Assembly: GCA_029778715.1 (NCBI GenBank)
Contig: JAKOPT010000105.1
Location: forward strand, 1-36,219
DNA from: Actinomycetes bacterium
Lineage (GTDB): Bacteria > Actinomycetota > Actinomycetes > Actinomycetales > Dermatophilaceae
Direction: 5' to 3'
Length of the DNA: 36,219 nt
The translations under genes were made by a program, and so were the position numbers. Under the pieces are notes generated by a model that was not told the origin of the DNA, searched no databases, and saw only the letters and a program-made list of their open reading frames with translations. Shown in pieces: positions 31,837-36,219 of the stretch (positions are counted from its first letter, which is position 1; each line of letters starts with the position of its first letter).

Positions 31837-33291
31837 TCAGTAGGCGAACTGGAAGGGGGCGTCCTCGTCGACGTCCTCGGGCTTGACCGGCTCCTGGAAG
31901 GGGTCGGCGCCCTTGCGGACGTAGGTGAGGAAGAGCTTGACCTCGATGACGGCGAGCACGGCATACACGAGCGTGTAGACGATCATCGAGAAGAGGACCT
32001 CACCCGCCGAAACCGCGGGGGAGACACCGGTCGCGGTCGTCATGAGGCCGTAGACGATCCACGGCTGGCGGCCGATCTCGGTGAAGATCCAACCGATGCT
32101 GATCGCGATGACCGGCAGCAGCGGGGCCCAGACCGCGGCATGGCGGTAGACCCACTTGCTTGGCGTGCCGCCCTTGCGGGTGCCCCACAGCACCATGGCC
32201 GAGAGGATCATCGAGACGAAACCGACACCCATCATGAGCCGGAAAGTCCAGTAGGACAACGGGACATTGGGGGTGTACGTCTTGTCGTAGGCGAGTTTGC
32301 CGACCTCGGGGCCGTATTGCGCGGTGACCTTGTCGGCGAGTGCCTTCTCGGCCTCGCGGGCCTGGTTGATGCCCATGACCTCGGTGGTGAAGTCGCCGTG
32401 GGCGAGGAAGGACAGCAGGCCGGGGACCTCGATGATCCGGTTGGCCTGCGAGCCGTCGAGGCTGCCGACGGAGAGCACGGAGAAGGGCGCGGACGATTCG
32501 CTGTCGTAGAGGGCTTCCGCAGCGGCCATCTTCATGGGCTGGACCTCGGTCATGACCTTGCCCTGGAGGTCGCCGGTGATGATGACGGCGAACGCGGCGA
32601 TCAGCGAGACCCAAGCCCCGATCCGGGTGGCCTTGCGGTACATCGTCGCGTCGTCGCTGTCGCGGTTCTTCATGAGCAGCCACAGGGCCACCCCCATGAC
32701 GACGGCGCCACCGGTCATGTATGCCGCGGTGATGACGTGCGGGAAGGTCACCAACTGGACCTTGTTCGTCATGACGGCGAGGAAGTCGGCCATTTCGGCG
32801 CGGCCGGTCTCGGGATTGAACTTGAACCCGACCGGGTGCTGCATGAACGAGTTGGCCGACAGGATGAACCAGGCGGACATGACCGTCCCGATGTGGACCA
32901 GCCAGATGGTGGCGGCGTGGATCTTCTCGGGGAGCCGGCCCCAGCCGAAGGTCCAGATGCCGAGGAAGGTCGACTCGAGGAAGAAGGTGAGGAGGGCCTC
33001 GAAGGCCAGCGGCGCACCGAAGATGTCACCGACGAACCGGCTGTAGTCGGACCAGTTCATGCCGAACTGGAACTCCTGGACGATGCCCGTGACCAACCCG
33101 AGAGCGAAGTTGATCATGAAGAGCTTGCCGAAGAACTTCGTCAGACGCAGCCATTCGGGCTTGTGCGTGCGCACCCACATGGTGTGGAAGCACGCGACGA
33201 TGAGGGACATCCCGATCGTGATCGGGACAAACAGGAAGTGATAGACCGTGGTGATGGCGAACTGCCACCGGGCCAGATCCAAGGCATCCAT
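31837..33291 (-). CDS. cydA: Cytochrome bd oxidase subunit I
   Basis: A 484-aa terminal oxidase subunit carrying hemes b558, b595 and d. The N-terminal DLARWQFAITTVYHFLFVPITIG contains the heme histidine (His19-like), with GRQPWIVYGLM near the C-terminus. The Q-loop is short. AGGAG six bases before the ATG. First gene of cydABDC-blaI-M56, preceded by a dyad-rich promoter at 33319-33357. Octamers at 31959 and 32718. Confidence 0.96.
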   Translation of the reverse strand: MDALDLARWQFAITTVYHFLFVPITIGMSLIVACFHTMWVRTHKPEWLRLTKFFGKLFMINFALGLVTGIVQEFQFGMNWSDYSRFVGDIFGAPLAFEALLTFFLESTFLGIWTFGWGRLPEKIHAATIWLVHIGTVMSAWFILSANSFMQHPVGFKFNPETGRAEMADFLAVMTNKVQLVTFPHVITAAYMTGGAVVMGVALWLLMKNRDSDDATMYRKATRIGAWVSLIAAFAVIITGDLQGKVMTEVQPMKMAAAEALYDSESSAPFSVLSVGSLDGSQANRIIEVPGLLSFLAHGDFTTEVMGINQAREAEKALADKVTAQYGPEVGKLAYDKTYTPNVPLSYWTFRLMMGVGFVSMILSAMVLWGTRKGGTPSKWVYRHAAVWAPLLPVIAISIGWIFTEIGRQPWIVYGLMTTATGVSPAVSAGEVLFSMIVYTLVYAVLAVIEVKLFLTYVRKGADPFQEPVKPEDVDEDAPFQFAY

Positions 33292-33318
33292 GCAGAACTC
33301 CTGATGAGTGCATGACTA

Positions 33319-33357
33319 TCTACTATGGGACGTCGTAGACACTACAACCGGTAGTAG
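33319..33357. promoter_or_regulatory. cydA promoter with nested CTAC/GTAG dyads
   Basis: TCTAC (33319) pairs with GTAGA (33335), ACTAC (33341) pairs with GTAGT (33351) and the outer CTACTA/TAGTAG pair spans 33320-33357. On the minus strand TTGTAG and TAGTAG are spaced like -35 and -10 elements, so the dyads overlap the presumed promoter. The regulator is unknown; BlaI is a candidate. Confidence 0.5.
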
Positions 33358-33432
33358 GTGGCCCCGAACCACGTTCCGCAGGACGGTAACGTGAGACTGG
33401 ACACGCAGGCGCGCCTCACTTGCGGTGCTCGG

Positions 33433-33523
33433 GTATGCCGCCCGCTCGCTTCCCGCGCCAACTGGCGCCGCTTGTTTCGAGGCTGGGAGGCAGGCGGCAT
33501 ACGTTTGGGCCGCAACGGCATAC
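33433..33523. repeat. Three octamer copies in the cydA-LuxR intergenic region
   Basis: Copies at 33433 (GTATGCCG), 33495 and 33516 (CGGCATAC); the first two are inverted. The gap 33292-33545 between cydA and the next gene contains these, the dyads, and nothing else I can support. Confidence 0.8.
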
Positions 33524-33545
33524 CAACCTCGAAGTGGGCCTGTGT

Positions 33546-35708
33546 TTAGGGGAGAAGGCCCCACTCACGAGCGCGTTCGACGGCGTCCATGCGAGTTGAC
33601 ACCGACAACTTGACGTACAGCGAGCGGATGTGCGTGCGCACCGTGGCGACCGAAACGTGCAGATCGGCAGCGATCCGCGGGACGTTCTTGGGGGTGGTCA
33701 ATTGGTGCAAAATGCGGCTTTCGGCGGGGCTGATATGCGGCCTCGCCAGGTTGCGTGTGGGGTCCGTCAGCGGGCGGCTGCTGGCATCGTGAGCGTCTCG
33801 GATGGTGTCGAGGAGGTCGGGGGACAGTCCCCGGTTCTTTTCGACGCGCTTCATGAGCGGCATGAGTATGGCGGTGAGTTCGTCGACCGCGTCCTGGCGG
33901 CCGAGCACCTCTGCTACTCCGACGAGGTAGGCGATAGCCAGCACGCGAGGCGTGCGGAACCAGGGGTCGTTGACGCGGATGGTTTCGAGGGCCAGGTTGA
34001 GGCGGGCGTCGGCGCTGGCGGTCTTGCCCAACCGGAGGTCTCGTTCGGCCAGTTGGGTGGTGAGCAGCAAGGTGCGTGCCAGTCCTTCGCCCGAGCGGCG
34101 GTTGAGGCGATCAGCGGCGTTGAGGGAGACGTCGCGCTCCCTGGTGCGTCCAGCGAGGGAGGCCGCGAGGGCCCGGATCGAGAGCCGGTTGAGTTCGATG
34201 AGGGGCTGACCCGCGGAGAAGGGGGCGGCCGCGGCAAGCACGCCCAAGGCTGCGACGGGGTCGCCACGGACGGCGAGGTCGAAACCGTGCAGGACCGAAT
34301 GAAGCCCGAGCCAGGTGCCGGGCACGTCGGGGTCGAGAGCGATGGGGTCGATTGATTCGAGCGAGGAGGCGCGCAGCCCGAAGGTGAAGTCGATGAGGTT
34401 GCGAGGTCCGAGCCCGCCGGGGCTCCAGGTCGGCTCATCCGGTGGGCGGACCGCATCGGCGAACGTGAGCCAATGGAACGCCTCGCCGAGATCGCCGAGC
34501 ACGGCCGACAGGGCGGTGCGTAGTGCGAGCAGGCTGGCCCGGGCGGCGAGCGCATCCGAGGGAACCTGATCGAGCGCCGCGGAGACCAGGCTCACGTGCC
34601 CCGACAACAAGATCTCCGGCCAGCGCGTTGACAGAATCTCGATGAGGTCCCCCGCCCGGTGGAAACGGGTGGCGAGGGCCAGCACCGACAGGTGGTCCTC
34701 GGCGGCATACGCCTGTTCCAGGAGCCGGTCCACGAAGGAGGCCACCGCGTCGGGGTCATGGCTGACGGCGCGCTCGACGAGCAAGTCGCGCACGACGGGC
34801 GCGAGGATCGGCGGGGTGAGGTGTGAGGTACCCGTTCGCACCAAGGGGAGGTGTCTGTTGTGGTCCCAGCGGGTGACGGTGGGGTCCTGGGCAATGGCGG
34901 GCAGATCGCTGGCCTCTCCGGCGATGGCGAGCGGGGTGAGGGTCGCGATGTCCGCCGGATCCCACTGAGCGATGACCTGGTCGCGGACATAGTCGCGCAC
35001 GTGCGCCCACGCAGCAGCGTTGGCCTCCTCCGGATCACGCTCCTCGGCGAGCGCAATGGGCACGTAGAGGAGCCCGACCTGCACCCCGGCGACCCAGCCG
35101 TCAGTGAAGTGGACGAGTTGATGCACGAAGGACCTGACCGGCTCGAACGCCGCCGAGTCGGGGCTGCGCCAAGAGTTCTGCTCCAAAGCCGCGAGGACGT
35201 CCGCGGGGCTCACCCGCAGTTCGGTCGGGCCGATCGTGACCGTCCGCCGAACTCGCTGAATCCGAGGCCAATCGAGGTCCGGCAGCGACCGGCCGGCGAC
35301 CAGGACGGTGAGTTCGTGGGGGTCGTCGAGAAGATGCTCCTGGAGCATCGCGAGCGTCTCCGGGTTGGTCAGGTTCTCCACATTCTCGATGACGAGAATC
35401 GCCCGGCTGGGCCCGAGCAGGTGAGGCAAGTCGGAGTGTGTTCCACCGCCGCGCCTTGGCCCCCTCCGCGTGTGCCCGAGGCTGATCAGTCGCGCGTTGA
35501 TGGCGTCGAGCAGGTCGACCGGCTCTTGCGCGTGCGTGTCGATCGCGATGCGGACGATGGTGCTGGGGTAGGAGGCGGCCCACTCGGTAATGAGCCCGGA
35601 AATGCCTGAGCCCCAGGGGGCGATCACGTGGATAAGGGAGCCGGTGCCGGCGGCACCCAAGCGGGTCAGGGCGCTCGATGCGATCATGGGGGCTCGGTTG
35701 GTGCTCAT
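33546..35708 (-). CDS. Large LuxR-family regulator (LAL/MalT-like), degenerate P-loop
   Basis: A 720-aa regulator. An N-terminal STAND-like ATPase region (AAGTGSLIHVIAPWGSGISGLITEW) lacks the Walker A lysine; a Walker B-like ILVIENVENL follows. A helical middle part of about 400 residues precedes a C-terminal LuxR helix-turn-helix (SPAESRILHQL, then ATVRTHIRSLYVKLSVSTRMDAVERA). ATG 35708 is chosen; GTG 35720 is possible. No strong ribosome binding site. A dyad at 35715-35741 lies upstream. Only one octamer copy (34703) in more than 2 kb. Confidence 0.88.
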   Translation of the reverse strand: MSTNRAPMIASSALTRLGAAGTGSLIHVIAPWGSGISGLITEWAASYPSTIVRIAIDTHAQEPVDLLDAINARLISLGHTRRGPRRGGGTHSDLPHLLGPSRAILVIENVENLTNPETLAMLQEHLLDDPHELTVLVAGRSLPDLDWPRIQRVRRTVTIGPTELRVSPADVLAALEQNSWRSPDSAAFEPVRSFVHQLVHFTDGWVAGVQVGLLYVPIALAEERDPEEANAAAWAHVRDYVRDQVIAQWDPADIATLTPLAIAGEASDLPAIAQDPTVTRWDHNRHLPLVRTGTSHLTPPILAPVVRDLLVERAVSHDPDAVASFVDRLLEQAYAAEDHLSVLALATRFHRAGDLIEILSTRWPEILLSGHVSLVSAALDQVPSDALAARASLLALRTALSAVLGDLGEAFHWLTFADAVRPPDEPTWSPGGLGPRNLIDFTFGLRASSLESIDPIALDPDVPGTWLGLHSVLHGFDLAVRGDPVAALGVLAAAAPFSAGQPLIELNRLSIRALAASLAGRTRERDVSLNAADRLNRRSGEGLARTLLLTTQLAERDLRLGKTASADARLNLALETIRVNDPWFRTPRVLAIAYLVGVAEVLGRQDAVDELTAILMPLMKRVEKNRGLSPDLLDTIRDAHDASSRPLTDPTRNLARPHISPAESRILHQLTTPKNVPRIAADLHVSVATVRTHIRSLYVKLSVSTRMDAVERAREWGLLP

Positions 35709-35714
35709 GGTGGA

Positions 35715-35741
35715 TCGCACGATACCCAGAGTGCATCGTGC
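35715..35741. promoter_or_regulatory. Inverted repeat upstream of the LuxR regulator
   Basis: CGCACGAT and ATCGTGCG form a perfect 8-bp dyad with an 11-bp spacer. It straddles the region just upstream of the start codon on the minus strand, a good place for autoregulation. It could also act on the gene at 35955. Confidence 0.5.
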
Positions 35742-35954
35742 GTGAGCGGTCGAGCCGTCTAGTGACCCCGGTCTCAGTATGTGGACCCGCGCAGGACTGA
35801 GTGACTAGTCAGTAGGTGGTGATTTACCCTTCTACGATCCACTCTCCTGTAAAGGCTTGGCAAAGTTCTCAGCCGCTGGGTCCTACGTTCGCCGATGGAC
35901 GGGTCTGCCCAACGGTGGGTAGCCCTTCGATGTCGTATCGGCGGAGGAGTTCAT

Positions 35955-36219
35955 ATGCCCAGCGAGGGTCGCAGCGTCAGGCGCGCAGGACGGGCCGGTG
36001 GCCGTGTGGTCTGGTCATGGGGTCGACAGGCCCGGTGGTCATGGCTGGGTCGGTTGGTGACCGCGGTCATGGCTGCGGCGTTGGCGATGTTGGGTGTGGC
36101 TGCACCCGCTCGTGCGGACGGTTCGGCTGTGGATATTGCCAAGTCCATTGACAAGAGTCTGCAGGGCGCGGGGTTCACCGCCCCGTCGACGTTCCTCGTG
36201 GGCTCGACGGTCAACTACA
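35955..36219 (+). CDS. N-terminus of a secreted protein, incomplete at window end
   Basis: Only the first 88 codons are present. A long basic N-region (Arg-rich, residues 1-34) precedes a hydrophobic stretch and a cleavage-like APARA-DG near residue 54, so it is probably exported. The mature start (SAVDIAKSIDKSLQGAGFTA) is not recognised. GGAGGAG five bases before the ATG is a strong ribosome binding site. A spurious antisense frame covers the same DNA. Confidence 0.75.
   Translation, partial: MPSEGRSVRRAGRAGGRVVWSWGRQARWSWLGRLVTAVMAAALAMLGVAAPARADGSAVDIAKSIDKSLQGAGFTAPSTFLVGSTVNY

Larger units (their letters stand above)
258..34710. repeat. CGGCATAC / GTATGCCG iterated octamer, 63 copies in the window
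   Basis: Hand-counted starts. CGGCATAC orientation: 258, 1247, 2443, 4357, 4378, 4414, 5835, 7226, 7490, 9065, 9372, 10364, 11390, 12616, 13750, 15173, 17365, 17573, 19234, 20085, 20708, 20792, 21221, 23605, 24784, 26099, 26950, 28802, 30337, 31959, 33495, 33516, 34703. GTATGCCG orientation: 2312, 3433, 3936, 3994, 5401, 7572, 8006, 9657, 11180, 11904, 13320, 13398, 14012, 14411, 16158, 16287, 17903, 19559, 19969, 20315, 21308, 23359, 24485, 25340, 26518, 28317, 29193, 30733, 32718, 33433. Ten copies are intergenic. In 42 of 63 a G precedes the octamer. About 1.3 copies are expected at 70% G+C. Confidence 0.9.

Noticed and set aside
33358-33549. 63-codon open frame between cydA and the LuxR regulator
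   Set aside because: No ribosome binding site and no recognisable sequence, and it overlaps intergenic octamer copies.
258-34710. Octamer as a restriction-modification site or KOPS/Chi motif
   Set aside because: It is not palindromic, which argues against a type II site, and the 33:30 orientation split lacks the strand skew expected of KOPS or Chi; not excluded until the whole genome is counted.

Overview
The window is high-GC DNA (very roughly 70% G+C) with actinobacterial gene content: CsoR-CopA copper efflux, a biotin synthase with its actinobacterial auxiliary protein BsaP, a cydABDC cytochrome bd cluster next to a BlaI/M56 pair, FeoABC, YtrA-type GntR regulators and many GTG starts. Genus cannot be read from the sequence. 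A member of Micrococcales (Dermatophilaceae/Intrasporangiaceae type) is my best guess and is only inference.

Layout. 1-3.6 kb: a NarL/LuxR response regulator, a GlsB-type small membrane protein and a convergent histidine kinase whose C-terminal coding tail runs antisense through the whole glsB gene, then a TspO-like membrane protein. 3.5-6.4 kb: csoR-copA copper operon with a perfect operator dyad. 6.4-8.4 kb: GntR regulator, ABC ATPase and permease, translationally coupled, with a palindromic operator. 8.4-8.76 kb: repeat-rich non-coding DNA. 8.76-12 kb: purB, a low-molecular-weight tyrosine phosphatase and a polysaccharide deacetylase, separated by strong hairpins. 12.1-14.1 kb: bioF-bioD. 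14.1-16.9 kb: divergent feoA-feoB-feoC-like operon behind a DtxR-like palindrome. 16.9-20.1 kb: a membrane-anchored HtrA-like protease and a divergent membrane protein/GntR pair. 20.1-24.5 kb: bioA, an FMN reductase, a lipoprotein with a decayed partial copy beside it, and bioB-bsaP. 24.5-26 kb: AIM24-family protein and a divergent Pro/Ala-rich protein. 26-33.3 kb: cydA-cydB-cydD-cydC-blaI-M56 on the minus strand. 33.5-35.7 kb: large LuxR-type regulator. 35.96 kb to the end: start of a secreted protein.

Functional themes: biotin synthesis in three places (bioF-bioD, bioA, bioB-bsaP), metal handling (copper efflux, ferrous iron uptake) and respiration (cytochrome bd plus CydDC).

The most unusual signal is not a gene. 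The non-palindromic octamer CGGCATAC (complement GTATGCCG) occurs 63 times by manual count, about once per 575 bp, against about one expected by chance. Copies lie in all six codon phases and in intergenic DNA, with no strand bias (33:30). Every GGCATAC heptamer I found is preceded by C. The copies force codons such as ATA and TAT that are rare in such genomes. It looks like a genome-wide iterated DNA signal (uptake-sequence-like, HIP1-like or a protein-binding site) that I do not recognise from actinobacteria.
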